Below are positions 50,257 through 62,139 of a stretch of 64,000 nt of DNA, in pieces. Each line of letters opens with the position of its first letter. Position 1 is the first letter of the stretch. Origin of the DNA: Anaeramoeba flamelloides (lineage: Eukaryota; Metamonada; Anaeramoebidae); contig JANTQA010000008.1 of the NCBI GenBank assembly GCA_027625915.1, positions 5,635,501 to 5,699,500 of the forward strand, written 5' to 3'. The notes beneath the pieces are model-generated. The model saw nothing but the letters and a program-made list of their open reading frames with translations. It did no database searches and had not been told where the DNA came from. A program made the position numbers and the translations under genes.

Positions 50257-52117
50257 AATGCCTTGGACTAAAATGTGTTCTTCACAAATAGACTCAACAA
50301 AGAAGAAACCAAAAATAAATAAATAACAATTTTTCAGAAATAGATCTCCAAAAGACAAATTTTTGATGTTTTTTTTTTATTTTTTTATTTATTTTTTTTT
50401 TTCCAACAATACTGTTGCTTTTCATTTCTTTCATAATTTAATCCTAACAAATAAGGCTTTAAAAATTAAAAGTTAAAAAAAAAGATAGACAATAAATGAA
50501 ACAAATAAACATTCCTTTATTACAAACAATTATTTTTCTTTTTAATTATGAAAAATTTTTTTTCTTTATTGTGCTTTAATTCAAATCTGGCAGGTAAACC
50601 TTGGAGAATTGAAAACGAATACTGTTATTTGATAGACTGTATACCATCTGGTTTATAATCTGAAATATACATACCTTTTCAAAACAATTTGTTTCAATAT
50701 ATGTATTATAGCCATCCCAGCCCTATCTTGAAAATTTATAAAACATAGAAATTGCTTTTCTATTATTTCAATTTTATCTTGATATACCAACTGTAAAATG
50801 GTTACGAAAGTTTATCATAAATTGTAAAATTTATAATAGAAGATTAAAAAATTCAGTTATCCATTTTTTTGGTTTTTGAACTTTGATAAACAAAGAAATA
50901 ATAAAACTTATATTAGTGCCGAACTTCAATTTTCAAAAATGGAAAAATCTCAGGTTTTTAGAATTTAAAATCAATGAGTGTAAAAAAAAAGACTTTCAAG
51001 TTTCTATGATTTTTTTTCTTTTGAAATTCAATTTTTATTTTTGTTTACTGTTGAGAGAAAAATGTTGGCAAGAGAAAGTTGTACAGCAATTTTTAATTTT
51101 GAACATTACTGAAAATGATTTTTAATTTCAATAGTTTGTAAAATAACTAAAGAAAATAACAATAATCTACTTATTAGAATAAGGATTAATGTAATTCTAC
51201 TTTTTCAAAACCTTATCCCTTTTAATCTAAAGCAAAGTTTAAAACATTACCATTTTCAGAATTAATAGTAAACTTTACTAAAACTTGGATTTTTGTTAAA
51301 ATAACAAGATCTACTTTAGCTTTCACCACTCAAATGAGTATTCTACACACACCACAGATTAATGAACTTGTAAACCTTTAAACCTGGATTTATATATAAG
51401 TCACCTAGTTATCAAAAGGATTTGATTTTCAATTTTAATAATGTTGCCAATTAAAAATGGTGTCCAACGATTTTTCTGTGTCCAACATTTTTCTCTCAAC
51501 AGTTATTACAAAAGAATTATCTATATTGATGTAATAAAAATTGAAAATTTTTATCTTTGAAGATGAGAGAAATTGAAATTTCTATTTAATTCAGGGCAAT
51601 TTAAAAAATTGGAATTAAAGTATGTGTATCTTATAAAATTTCACTGTAGGGTTGCAACAGTATTTGTTATTGAACTTTGAAATAAATACCCATCAATTAT
51701 TTGAAAAATATAAAAATATTCTCTTTTGACAAACGAAACTGAAACTTGGGTTTGCCACTTTCGAACTTTTGTCTATCCAAAATATTTAAAATAATACTCA
51801 TAGAATTTGATCAAAAACAGATTCAATATCCTGTTACAGCATTTTCAAAATAAAAGATCATTTACCTGATTTATAACTGTTAAAAATAAATGAACGGTAA
51901 TCCGAAATTCTTTTAAATATTAACCAAAAATTTCATTTGGAAGATGAATTCTTACATTTTGATTCTTTTTGGATTTCATTAAAAACTTTATCCCTAAATA
52001 CTTTGAAAAGCAATAATTCGCAAATTCATGTATTAAAACGAAATATTTAGCATATATTTTCTGTGATTTTGGTCAACCATAATGCACCCATTAATGTATG
52101 ATTATAAAAAAGATATA

Positions 52118-52315
52118 CAGTCAATTCCACTTTTAAGGTACAAACTATCAACGAAATTTAAGGCACTAAAAAAAATCTCAAATTAAGGCACAAAATTCAG
52201 ATTCTCGTAAAATACTTTGCATAAAAAAAAAATTCCAAATTTTGTGCATTAATTTGAGATTTTTCTGTACCTTAAATTTCGTTGATAGTTTGTGCCTTAA
52301 ACGTGGAACTGACTG
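52118..52315. mobile_element. MITE-A copy 4
   Basis: TA-flanked palindrome with CAGTCAATTCCACTTTTAAG at the left and CGTGGAACTGACTG at the right. It lies between RPS29 and the tRNA. Confidence 0.88.
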
Positions 52316-52369
52316 TATCATTTCAAGAACAAATTAATAATCCTGTAAAAAGATTTTGTTTATCAATTT

Positions 52370-52880
52370 TATGGACTGCGTCCACTTTGGAATGAGTGTT
52401 GAGTTATTATGTCTTTTTTTTGCTTTTACTTCTCAAAAAGAATTTTCATTCCAAGAAATTTGATAATAAAAATAGTAATTTCAAAGTTACAAAAAGATTA
52501 CAAAAATAAAATAAAAAAAAATTGTGAAGAATATTTTTTAGAAAAATGACTTTATGGGATTTACAAGTGAAAATTCAAATTTTAAAAACATTTCAAACTT
52601 GTAAAAGTAACTGGAAAAAATATTTAGAACAACTTGTGAATTATTTTATGTTTATGTATTTGAAATGGAAATAATGATATAGTAAAAATGAAATTTTGGC
52701 GTGATCTCGAAAGGATCTATAAAAAGTGTGAAATTGTAACAATTGTTGAGAATTTCAAATATTTTTCACTAAAGAAATTTTCAATTGGCAAATTTAACTG
52801 AGATTAATTAAACTCTTTAAAGGGTGTTTTTAACAACAATTCTCCAGTTTTCTTCTGAAAACGTAGCCCTTAGATTTATG
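52370..52880 (+). repeat. Repeat R13 copy 2, coding-like
   Basis: A frame from 52546 reads MTLWDLQVKIQILKTFQTC and continues to YLEQLVNYFMFMYLKWK. A further open piece contains WRDLERIYKKCEIV. It is homologous to 16.5 and 60.7 kb. Confidence 0.55.
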
Positions 52881-53609
52881 GTTCACTAACAAAATGACAA
52901 TCTGAAATACCAGTAATTTTCAATTATCAAATTTAATCTGAAAATGTAGTAATACAGGTTTCCCAATTTTGAAAACTTAAAAACTTTAAATAAATCACAG
53001 CTAGCATGCTTTACGAAAATGTTGACTTGAGAGTTTTTCAAAAATTTACACCTAATTTGAAGGTTTAATAATTTAATTTAATAGATCTCAAAAATATTGA
53101 ATTATTGGAACTCAAAAAAATAAAAAATTAAAAAAAAAATATTTAAAATCATTGGATAAATCATTTATTTTGTGTATTTTATTTATTTGATTAGTTTTAC
53201 TACCACAAAAAATAAACAATCCAAAAAATTTTACTTTTAAATTTAAATTTGTTAAAATTTAATACTTTAGAATTATTAAATTTTTGATAGATCACAAAAA
53301 AGAATAAAAAAAAAAAGATAATATATATATATATATATATTAAATAACGATGATTAAAAAGCCAGTTTATTAGAAAATTTGATTTAAATCGCCTCTATGA
53401 ATTGAGAGCCGCCGTTTTCTCTTTGTATATTAATCAGTTTATTTTTTTTTATGTTGAAGTAAATTAGTAATTAATATATTGTGGTTTATTGTAAAAAAGA
53501 ATAAATATTATAAATCTCCAATATTAAGTTAATTAAAAAGATGAAATAACTTATTAGTTTTGTTTCAACATCATTCGTATTTGTTTCCATATTGAAACAA
53601 TTTTTTTTT

Positions 53610-54025
53610 ATTTTGAAGGGAGGAAATTTATTTCCTCATTTAGTTGTTAGATTTTTGTTTATTTAAAAGAATCGAGCTAATTCTTTCATTTCTTTTTATT
53701 ATTTTGAATTCTGGAAAAGTGTTGTTAGTTTTTTTTTTCATTTTTGTTTTGATTGGAAAAATGATATATTTTCGAAATAAAAACAAGAATTAAAAAAAAA
53801 AAAGGACTGTAAGGGTTTCTTGAGTTTTCTGTTTATTTGGACAACCAATAGATTTCTGAAACAAAAACAATTCAAAAAAAAAAAAAAAAAAAACTAGTGA
53901 CTCTATGACAATTAACAGCTTAGGTGACACTCAATACCACCCCACCACCAGACTGATAAAAACCCTATAAAAAGGTTTCAATAATAAATAAAAAATCCTA
54001 CAAGCTGTGATTAATAATGTTTATT
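53610..54025 (-). mobile_element. Partial R2/R1 composite
   Basis: R1 modules ('gaattctggaaaagtgttgt', 53690 on) are followed by a junction resembling that of the 63 kb copy and then by R2 5' sequence ('aaaaaccctataaaaagg', 'aagctgtgattaataatg'). The R2 tail part is missing. Confidence 0.5.
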
Positions 54026-54162
54026 CCACTTTCTTTAGTTTGTTTTTAATTTTGAAGAATGAAGAAAACCAAATAAATTACTCAATTCTTTTGAATTTAA
54101 ACCAAATAGGCATTGTCTCTAATAATGTTGAACTTGTTACGATATTATATATATATATATAT

Positions 54163-54740
54163 ATATGTTCTTAATAAAATTAAGCGCTTTTTTTTTCTGA
54201 TTAATATTTTACGAAATCTAGTCTGATAACTTAATTCAATTAACCACTGATATGATTTTTTTTTGAATAAAAACACTCTCAACTTTTGGGTATCAAAAAT
54301 ATTTATTGAAATTACTATGCACTTTTTTATTTTTTTTTGAAAAATTAGGGTTGAGAAAATTTTGAAATCACAGAATAAGTTAATATATTAAATTAGGTTA
54401 TTTTCCCAGAGAGTTTATCTTTTACAAATAACCTTTTTTTAATTATACTATTTGAAAATATAAAAAAACATTTGAAGACCAAATTATTCCCATTTGTGAA
54501 AAGAAAATTTTCATAATTTAGAATTTGTTTTAGTAAATGAGTTAAAATAAGATATTGTATATAAAATTATGCATAATTTCTACTTTGAATTCAATCATTC
54601 TACTAAAAAATGTTTTCAAGAAAAAGTTAAATTGAAACTTTATTTATTTTTATTGTTTCATTTTGTTTTTTTAATTTTTTTAATGCAAGGTATTTGATCA
54701 GTTTTCTATTTTTAGTGTTTTTTGGGTTGTAGGGACATAT
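54163..54740 (-). mobile_element. R3 element copy 2
   Basis: 578 bp, the reverse complement of the copies at 42.2 and 59.0 kb. It begins ATATGTTCTTAATAAAATTA directly after a TA microsatellite and ends GTTGTAGGGACATAT. Conservation runs through its whole length. Confidence 0.7.
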
Positions 54741-54789
54741 TAAGTCTTTTTTATTTTTATTTCAATTTTTTTTATTAAATTATTTTTCA

Positions 54790-55490
54790 GTCAAAGGGGC
54801 ACTGTTGTAATGGGTATAATACATGTGTTTAAAGTGTTTGAATGGAAATTGGAAGAAAAATTTTATTTTGGAAATTTTCAAAATTGAAATTATATTTTCA
54901 CATTTTGTATTTTTGTTTTCTTTTTTTGTGTTTTTTTTTAAAACGTCATTCAGTTGTAAAAATTTTTTTTTTCATTGCAAGATCAATAGTCACTTTGTAA
55001 AAATCTGTTATTATAAGGTTATTGAAACCATGAAAATGATTCCTGAGAAATCAAATTGATTTCAATTGGAATTGTATTCGATCTTTGATCTTGATATTTG
55101 TTTAATAAAAGTGAAAATTTTTCACTAAATTTTCATTTCCTTTTTCAAATAGAAACTACAAATACCAAGAAACTTCGTTTGGGGAATAGATTTCTAAAAG
55201 AAATGTATGGCAAATGAAGTAAATAATGTTTCATATTTATTATTCAAATAACAGTAGAAATTCAAAATGAACATTGTTGTTTTTCTCAATAGTTCCCTAA
55301 GAAATTAGAGTTTTGAAATTTTTAAGAAAATTGATTGATGATTTATTAGTTTTCTTTCACACATATATCAACTATTATTTGATGTTTATTATTCTACTTA
55401 TTTCTTATTTGTTCTTCAAAGGTCAATTATATAAAATAATTGATATTTGAAAAAAAAGTTGGGTTTCTTTGACAGAAAACAGAGTTTAGT
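54790..55490 (+). repeat. Repeat R4 copy 3
   Basis: The longest copy, starting after an R3 element. It shares its 5' half with 29010-29300 and its 3' half with 29320-29560 and 43270-43530. Confidence 0.65.
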
Positions 55491-55514
55491 GGTTTTTATT
55501 TATTTAATTAAGTT

Positions 55515-55720
55515 ATATAATGGCCAGAGCTTAGATTAAAAATTCTCGACAAGAAAAATATATTTTATAATTTTTCTGAATCCTTTTAAAGACTTTGTGT
55601 ATATTTTTTCCATGGATTACTTTTTATAAGGTTTTCTGCTAGTATATTTTTAATATATTTTTTTATATTTAATACTTATAAATTTACAACAACGACTGGT
55701 TACTTTATTAAAAGTTAGTA
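55515..55720 (-). mobile_element. LINE remnant, subfamily 2
   Basis: On the minus strand NYKIYFSCREFLI matches NYEIYCSCREFFI at 13.0 kb, with weaker similarity upstream (a Cys-Lys-Phe block) and several stops. Old. Confidence 0.55.
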
Positions 55721-55844
55721 TTTTTGAAATAATAATAAAATCTCTGAATGGATAATTTTTTGATTTTAAAATATTTTTTTTGTGATTAAGAAAACTTTTA
55801 TCGGGGGCGGGGGGTATTGAATTATAACAAATTAAAACTTAATA

Positions 55845-56037
55845 CAGTAAGTTCAACTTTTAAGGCACACATTTTGAACGAAGTTTAAGGTACAATTTTT
55901 TTTTTTTAAATTAAGAAACAAAATTCGGATTCTATTAAAATAAATAGTAAAAAAAATTCTAAAACATGTCCCTAATTTGGACTTTTTTTGTGCCTTAAAT
56001 TTGGTTAAAAGTTTGTTTCTGAAATTTGAACGAACTG
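55845..56037. mobile_element. MITE-A copy 5 (diverged)
   Basis: TA-flanked, ends CAGTAAGTTCAACTTTTAAG and TTTGAACGAACTG. It is more diverged than its neighbours, but the inner 'taaatttggttaaaagtttg' arm is clear. Confidence 0.75.
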
Positions 56038-56789
56038 TAATAATTTATCGAAAAACTTTAATTTGAAATATTTATGATAAAATAACAATTGGTATTTTCG
56101 AAATATTTTTCAAAATATAGTCTAATATTGTATTTTCATTTAATTTGATTGATTCTAATTTTGTTAAAAAATAAGATAAATTGAATTCTTCGAAAGAAAT
56201 ATATGATTTATTTGATGAATATGTTTGATTTTTAAGTAATTTATTTTCTCAAAAATTGTAAAAATCAAAATTATTATAAATCTTGTTTTCAGTTTTTGAA
56301 CAAGATTTTCTTTTTCTTAAAGTTTAACTTTTTGTTGTTTTGTGGTTTTAAAAATTCAATTAATTTTTGATATTATTCAAAATAAAGAATCATTATTTAT
56401 TATCACAATGCTTAATCCTAAATACAATTATTATTCGCCTTTGAAATTATGTGAAAAAAAATTCGAAATTGGAGAAGTGTTATAGAATGCCGTCAAGTGC
56501 CTATGTTTTCTTGAGTTTTCTATTTATTTGTGAAGTGTCTAGCTTTTCTTGTTATTTTCTGTTTATTTGTTAAGTTTTCTCGAGGTTTTTTGTTTTATTT
56601 ATAAAATCTATTAATTTTCGTTAGGTTTTTTTAATTTTTGTACAGTCCTGTGTCTTTTTAAGGCACAGGAAAAATCAAGAAAAAATGCACAAAAAAATCC
56701 CATTAAGGCACAAAATCAAAGTGGTCAAAATAAATTACAATTTTTCTGTGTAAATTTCCAAGATTACTCATAAGGTAATATTCTATATA

Positions 56790-56985
56790 CAGTCAGTTTC
56801 ACTTTTAAGGCACAAACTTTCAACGAAATTTAAGGCACAAAAAAATCTCAATAGAAGGCACAAAATTTGGAATTTTTTTTTTTACAATTTATTTTTCTAG
56901 AATTTGATTTTTGTGCTTTAATTTAAGATTTTTTTTGTGTCTTAAATTTCGTTGAAAGTTTGTGCCTTATAAGTGGAACTGACTG
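56790..56985. mobile_element. MITE-A copy 6, nested in MITE-B
   Basis: TA-flanked palindrome with CAGTCAGTTTCACTTTTAAG at the left and GTGGAACTGACTG at the right, followed directly by a TA/TG microsatellite. It lies inside MITE-B, which itself lies inside an R1 repeat. Confidence 0.88.
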
Positions 56986-57042
<57 letters not shown>

Positions 57043-57043
57043 A
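56986..57043. repeat. (TA)n(TG)n(TATG)n microsatellite
   Basis: Compound repeat at the right edge of MITE-A copy 6, likely grown from its TA target and ending before 'ttgaagac'. Shorter TA runs lie at 53323-53340 and 54144-54166. Confidence 0.85.
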
Positions 57044-57916
57044 TTGAAGACAACACTCAAACTAACTCTGTAATTATTCGGTGAAATTATATCTTGAAAT
57101 TGGGAAAGTACCTTAAATCAAAAATTTGTGCCTTAAAGTTAACAAAATTTTGTGCCTTCTATGTTGATTTTTCCTGTGCCTTAAAATGACACAGGGCTGT
57201 AATAAACAGAAAATTTATTAAATTATCGGTTTTTTTCAAAAAGTAAAAAAAAACCTCGAACACTTCAGAAATAAAAAGAAAATAACAAGAAAAGCTAGAC
57301 ACTTCACAAATATAAAGAAAACTCAAAAAAAAAAAATTAACGAAAATCAATTGATTTTACCAATAAACAGAAAACTCAAGAAATCCTACACACTTTTCCA
57401 GAATTCAAAAAATAGAGAAAAATCTATGATTTATCTATTCTTTTGAATTATGGAAAAGCTAGGCACTCAACGGACAATTTCCGTTTAGGGTTTCTAAGAA
57501 TTTAAAAGAATGGAGCAAAATCAAAGATTATACCCAATTATTTAAAATTAGGGAAGTGTGGTTACAGGTTTATTTAATTAAAGAAATTAAAAGAAAAATT
57601 AAAGAAATTTTATTTTCATTTTCAAATTAAAAAAAAAATATAATGGATGTAAGAGAACATTAATATATTAATTTCAAAAAAAAAAAAAAAAACAATAATA
57701 ACTTTTCAATTGTTTTGCTTTAAATAATGATACAATATTCTTTGTGTTTACTAACTTTGATAAAAATATTTTCGAAAAGAATTTTGAAATTAAATTTTTA
57801 AAAAACGTGTTTTATAAAAAAAAGTTAATAAATTGTACTGGTGGGAATATTTCAAAGTGATGCCTTGTTTGTTATTGCTTAAGTTAAGAAGAAAAAGAAT
57901 AAATAAATTGTTGATG

Positions 57917-58109
57917 CAGTCAGTTCCACTTTTAAGGCACAAACTTCAACGAAATTTAAGACACAATTCAAATCTCAAATTAAGACACAATTTTCATAAT
58001 ATAGTAAAATAATTTGTAAAAAAAAAATTCCAAATTTTGTGCCTTAATTTGAGATTTTTTTGTGCATTAAATTTCCTTAAAATTTTTTCCTGAAAGTTGA
58101 AACTGACTG
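57917..58109. mobile_element. MITE-A copy 7
   Basis: Palindrome with CAGTCAGTTCCACTTTTAAG at the left and GAAACTGACTG at the right. The right flank is TA; the left flank is TG, so one target base has probably mutated. Confidence 0.8.
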
Positions 58110-58996
58110 TAATATATTTTAGTCGATTTTTTTTTTTTTCATTTTTGTTATCAAAAAAATTATTTGGAAAGGTGATATTTCTCTATTTTTTTTTCTAAAA
58201 AGGAAAATATTTTTAAAATTTTGCACCCTCTCTGGGCTATTTTTTTGGTTTGTTCTTTGATAAAATACAAATATACATATTAACACTTTTCTTGATTGAA
58301 AACATAATTTATTAAAAACCAAAAATTTAAGGATAAAAAAAAAGTTGAAAAAATAAAAGAATTAAAGATTCAACTCTGAAGTACTTTGGTTCATTTTTCT
58401 CTTTTAAATATAGGGTCATGAATGATATTATTATCCAAAGTTTCAATATCTGACAGTAATCTTAAAATAACTTTTTTTTCAATACTGCTTACACAATTAT
58501 AATTTTTAAAAATTGTAAAATGTAACTACTTCCCTAATTGGATAACCGAAAATTTATATCTTTTCTAATTCATGTTCCAAAACATTTTTTGAATTTACAT
58601 GTGCCCTGAATAGACGAAGAATCGTTTTTGACGTTGAGGGTTTATATCTGGTTCTATTTGTATATTCCCTAAAACCAGATGATAATGAAAGCAGCAGCAA
58701 TAAGGCTTTTTAACGCTCTATTTAAGATCACATATAAGGTAATTGGTAATCAAAATAAATAACAAAATATGATCAAAAAAAATTTTTGCATTACTGGTAT
58801 TTGAAGTCTAAATGGGAAAATATTTTCAATTCATTTTCCTTATTTATGACAAACAGAGTTTCCCTACAGGAGCAGGTTGTAAATTGGAGTTTTTTTTGAA
58901 AAAGGAAATTGTAAACCAAGTGAAAAAATTTCCCATTTGTTATTCAAATACCAGTAATAACACACAGCACTTTTTTTTTTTCAACTCGACAATAAT

Positions 58997-59571
58997 ATAT
59001 GTCCCTAAGAACCAAAAAACACTAAAAATGGAAAACTGATCAAATACTTTCCATTAATACAATTAAAAAAACAAAATGAGAAAATAAAAATAAATAAAGT
59101 TTCAATTTAGCTTTTTCTTGAAAACATTTTTTGCCAAAATCATTGATTTCAACCTTGAAATTATGTATATTTTTAGATACACTATCTTGTTTTAACTCAT
59201 TTACAAAAACAAATTCTAAATTATGGGAATTTTCTTTTCACAAAAGGCACTAATTTGGTCTTCAAATGTTTTTTTTTAGTTTTAAATGGTAAAATAAAAA
59301 AAAAGTTAAACTCAAAGGATAAACTTTCTGAAAAAGCATTCTAATTTAATATATTAACTTATTCTTTGATTTCAAGCTTTTCTCAACCCAAATTTTTCAA
59401 AAAAAAATAAAAAAGTGCACAGTAATTTCAAAAAATATTTTCGATATTCAAAAGTTGAGAGTGTTTTTATTCTAAAAAAAATTATCACAGTGGTTAATTG
59501 AATTAAGTTAGATCTTAATTTCGAAAAATATTAATCAGAAAAAAATAGTGCTTAATTTTATTAAGAATATA
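58997..59571 (+). mobile_element. R3 element copy 3
   Basis: 575 bp, same orientation as the 42.2 kb copy; it begins ATATGTCCCTAAGAACC and ends TTATTAAGAATATAT. The shared length of all three copies supports exact element ends. Confidence 0.7.
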
Positions 59572-59966
59572 TAAAAAAAAATATTGTTTCTTTATTCATA
59601 ATTGTGCCATAAAAAAATTTAATTATTTTTTTTTATTAATTAGTGTATGATCATAGATTGTGTTAGAAAATACAGAGACTTTAATAAAGATCTTTGACTT
59701 AAATTTAAAAAATAATTAGAAAAAACTTTACATTTTTATTCAGAAGTACTAAGTAATTTGTAATTTGAATTTATCAAACTTTACATAAAGATAAAAATTG
59801 TATTTTTTTCCAATTACTCTCTAGATCATATTAAATTATAACGATTTTTTGTTGTAAGCTTAACCAAAAATCCTGACCTTTTTGGTTATGTTAAAAAAAA
59901 GATAAATCTTGAATAAAATAACAAAAAAGAAATCCAAGAGAAGAGAAGAAAAAAATAAAAAAAATT

Positions 59967-60044
59967 GATAAAGGCAGGATTCGAACCTACGCTCCGAAGA
60001 AACAGCGCCTAAAGCTGCCGCCTTAACCACTCGGCCACTTTACC
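59967..60044 (-). tRNA. tRNA-Leu (anticodon UAG)
   Basis: On the minus strand the sequence begins GGTAAAGTGGCCGAGTGG and folds as a cloverleaf: acceptor stem GGTAAAG/CTTTATC (one G-T pair), D arm with GGTTAAGG, anticodon arm GCAGC-TTTAGGC-GCTGT with TAG at positions 34-36, and T arm GTAGG-TTCGAAT-CCTGC. The GGTTCGAATCC B box and TGGCCGAGTGG A box are intact. It reads CUA/CUN leucine codons. The variable arm (TTCTTCGGAGC) is only 11 nt, short for a class II tRNA. No intron and no encoded CCA. It stands alone, about 195 bp from a MITE-A copy. Confidence 0.93.
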
Positions 60045-60238
60045 ATACATTAGGAGTAGGTGTTTGTATGTATTTAATATAAAAAGTTTTGTCAAAAATA
60101 TTTTAACAATTTTTTTAATAATAATCAAATATTCAAAAATCTATTATAACACCACAAACACATCAAAAAAATATCATAAACAACATATTAATATTTTCTA
60201 TCAAAATTACAACATACCAATAATTTTAATAATCAATA

Positions 60239-60435
60239 CAGCCAGTTTCACTTTTAAGGCACAAACTTTCAACGAAATTTAAGGCACAAAAAAAATCTCA
60301 AATTAAGGCACAAAATTCAAATTCTAGTAAAAATAAATTGTAAAAAAAATAATTCCAAATTTTGTGCCTTAATTTGAGAATTTTTTGTGCCTTAAATTTC
60401 GTTGAAAGTTTGTGTGTTAAAAGTGGAACTGACTG
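60239..60435. mobile_element. MITE-A copy 8
   Basis: TA-flanked palindrome with CAGCCAGTTTCACTTTTAAG at the left and GTGGAACTGACTG at the right. The arms are very similar, suggesting youth. About 195 bp from tRNA-Leu. Confidence 0.88.
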
Positions 60436-60724
60436 TATCAATAAATACAAAATTAAAATAAAATCAACAAAATTAATAATAATTAATAAATCTAAAAAAC
60501 TTTTGTAAAAAAAACAAAATTAATTTTAAGGACACCACAACAAACATACTTATACCTCATATAATAATATAAATAACATCTACAAATCCAAAAACAAAAA
60601 CACTACAAAGAAATTGAATGATAAATAAAAATTTCAAAGTTAAAAAAACAAAACAAAAAACAAAATTGTTGAATAGATTTTATACTGAAAATTTTCCAAA
60701 AAAATGATCTAAAATAAATTTAAG

Positions 60725-61025
60725 AGTTACCGTAACAGGTTTCAAATATTTACAAAGTTGGACTTGTAATCGAAAATCCATTAGAACAACTTGAGGATTT
60801 TTTTATATAGATAAATCTCAAATGGAATTCAAGAAATATAATAATCAATATATTGATATGATCTAAAGAAGGGTAAAATTATTAAAGTTGTAAAAATATC
60901 ACATAATTTCAAAAAAGAAATTGGAAGAGGATAAATTAACTGGGATCCTCGAACTTTTACAAGAGTCTTTTTATCAAGAATTTCACCGTTTTCGCCTGAA
61001 AATAAAGTCCCAGAATTTGACTATT
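60725..61025 (+). repeat. Repeat R13 copy 3, diverged
   Basis: It shares 'ttagaacaacttgagga' and the ending 'cgcctgaaaataaagtccc' with the other copies. An open frame at 60921-61124 is probably a by-product of this repeat. Confidence 0.45.
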
Positions 61026-61488
61026 TTCGCTTATTGTAACGCCAAAAACACCAGAAATTTTTCTAACTTTGCTTTTTTTAAAAATATATTAGTGGCTATT
61101 AAACTAGAAATAATCCTACAGTAAATATATAAGCCAATTCAAAAAAAATTAAATCTCTTAAAATTGAAAAAGCAACTTAAAATCTGATTGATACAAATCA
61201 AACTTATTTTAATGCCATTTCCAGAAATGAATTATTGTTTTGAAAAGTTGGATACATTTTTTTGAATTTTTGAAAAGTTTAAAAGTTAATATATTTCCAA
61301 ATTACTTCAAAATAATTTATTTTCTTTGATCGAAGAAAGAAATATTCTATTTTCAAAAGAAGTGTACCAAATTACTTTTAAAAAATAAAAACACAAAATT
61401 CTGAATAAACCTAGTATAAAAAATCTACTTAATTTCAAATAAAATACAATAATAATATTAAACTTTAAAAAATAAACTCAATTTCAGA

Positions 61489-61758
61489 TTAAATGGCCCA
61501 TCTTATATTTGAATAATGAATTGCTTTTGTATCATTATGAAGTTTTTCCTCTCACAATGAAACTTTTGCAAATAAATTATTTTTTCTCTTTTTTATTTTT
61601 TCCACAGTGTTTTGTTAAAATGGAAAATGAAAATGAAAAATTGGAAAGAAGTAACAGATGAATTAATGGAAAATTTTGGTTTCAAATATGAAAAAGAGAT
61701 TAGATTTTGTTATTCAAATGGAAGGAGAATTGATAAATGGGTTTTTTCACTTTTTTAA
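61489..61758 (+). CDS. Candidate terminal exons of an unrecognised gene
   Basis: After an acceptor CAATTTCAG near 61487 there is an open frame reading IKWPILYLNNELL. A possible donor GTATCA and a T-rich tract ending TTCCACAG at 61607 lead into a second open block, 61608-61758, whose protein contains NWKEVTDELMENFGFKYEK and RFCYSNGRRIDKWVFSLF before TAA. The second block has the residue mix of real protein and a strong acceptor. I recognise no family and find no first exon upstream within the window. It could be a fossil or a chance frame. Confidence 0.3.
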
Positions 61759-61943
61759 TTTTTCTATTTTTTATATAATGCTTGTTTCAAAATAAATGGC
61801 TGAATTTTTTTTAACAGTTTTTTTTTATTTTTTTTTCTTTTATTTTTTGAGAAAAAATAAATATCTCTTGAGTATAGTATTGAATATTAAAATCTAAATT
61901 TTTATATTATAATAGATAACTTAAATTATTAAAAATATTTTTA

Positions 61944-62139
61944 TAGTCAGTTCCACTTTTAAGGCACAAACTGCAACGAAATTTAAGGCACAAAAAAAAT
62001 CTCAAATTAAGGCACAAAATTCAGATTCGTGTAAAAATAAATTGTAAAAAAATAAATTACAAAATTTGTGCCTTAATTTTAGATTTTTTTGTACCTTAAA
62101 TTTCGTTGAAAGTTTGTGCCTTAAAAGTGGAACTGACTG
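61944..62139. mobile_element. MITE-A copy 9
   Basis: Palindrome with TAGTCAGTTCCACTTTTAAG at the left and GTGGAACTGACTG at the right, flanked by TA; the first element base is T instead of C. Confidence 0.85.

Larger units (their letters stand above)
56643..57199. mobile_element. MITE-B (TA-flanked, different family)
   Basis: The left end reads CAGTCCTGTGTCTTTTTAAG and the right end is its inverse, ending GACACAGGGCTG, with TA on each side. Inner arms repeat 'aaggcacagg' and 'cctgtgccttaa'. Without the nested MITE-A copy and its TA the element is about 360 bp. The ends differ from MITE-A after CAGTC, but the shared 'aaggcaca' words suggest a related transposase source. Confidence 0.75.
56490..57475. 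mobile_element. R1 fold-back element hosting nested MITEs
   Basis: Left end GCCGTCAAGTGCCTATG and right end AGCTAGGCACTCAACGGAC are inverted. Arms with 'ttgagttttctatttatttg' and 'acttcacaaatataaagaaa' pair over roughly 150 bp. MITE-B interrupts it at 56643. A further half module follows at 57480-57560. Confidence 0.65.
50257..59966. other. Repeat-rich interval between RPS29 and tRNA-Leu
   Basis: No host gene is supported. From 52.1 kb onward it is densely packed with MITE-A, MITE-B, R1, R2, R3, R4, R13 and LINE debris. 50260-52110, 52890-53600, 56050-56480 and 58120-58990 hold nothing recognised apart from low-complexity tracts. Confidence 0.6.
60045..61488. other. Non-coding between tRNA-Leu and the candidate exons
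   Basis: It contains MITE-A copy 8 and R13 copy 3; otherwise AT-rich. 62140-62950 and 63360-63850, further on, also show nothing I recognise. Confidence 0.55.
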
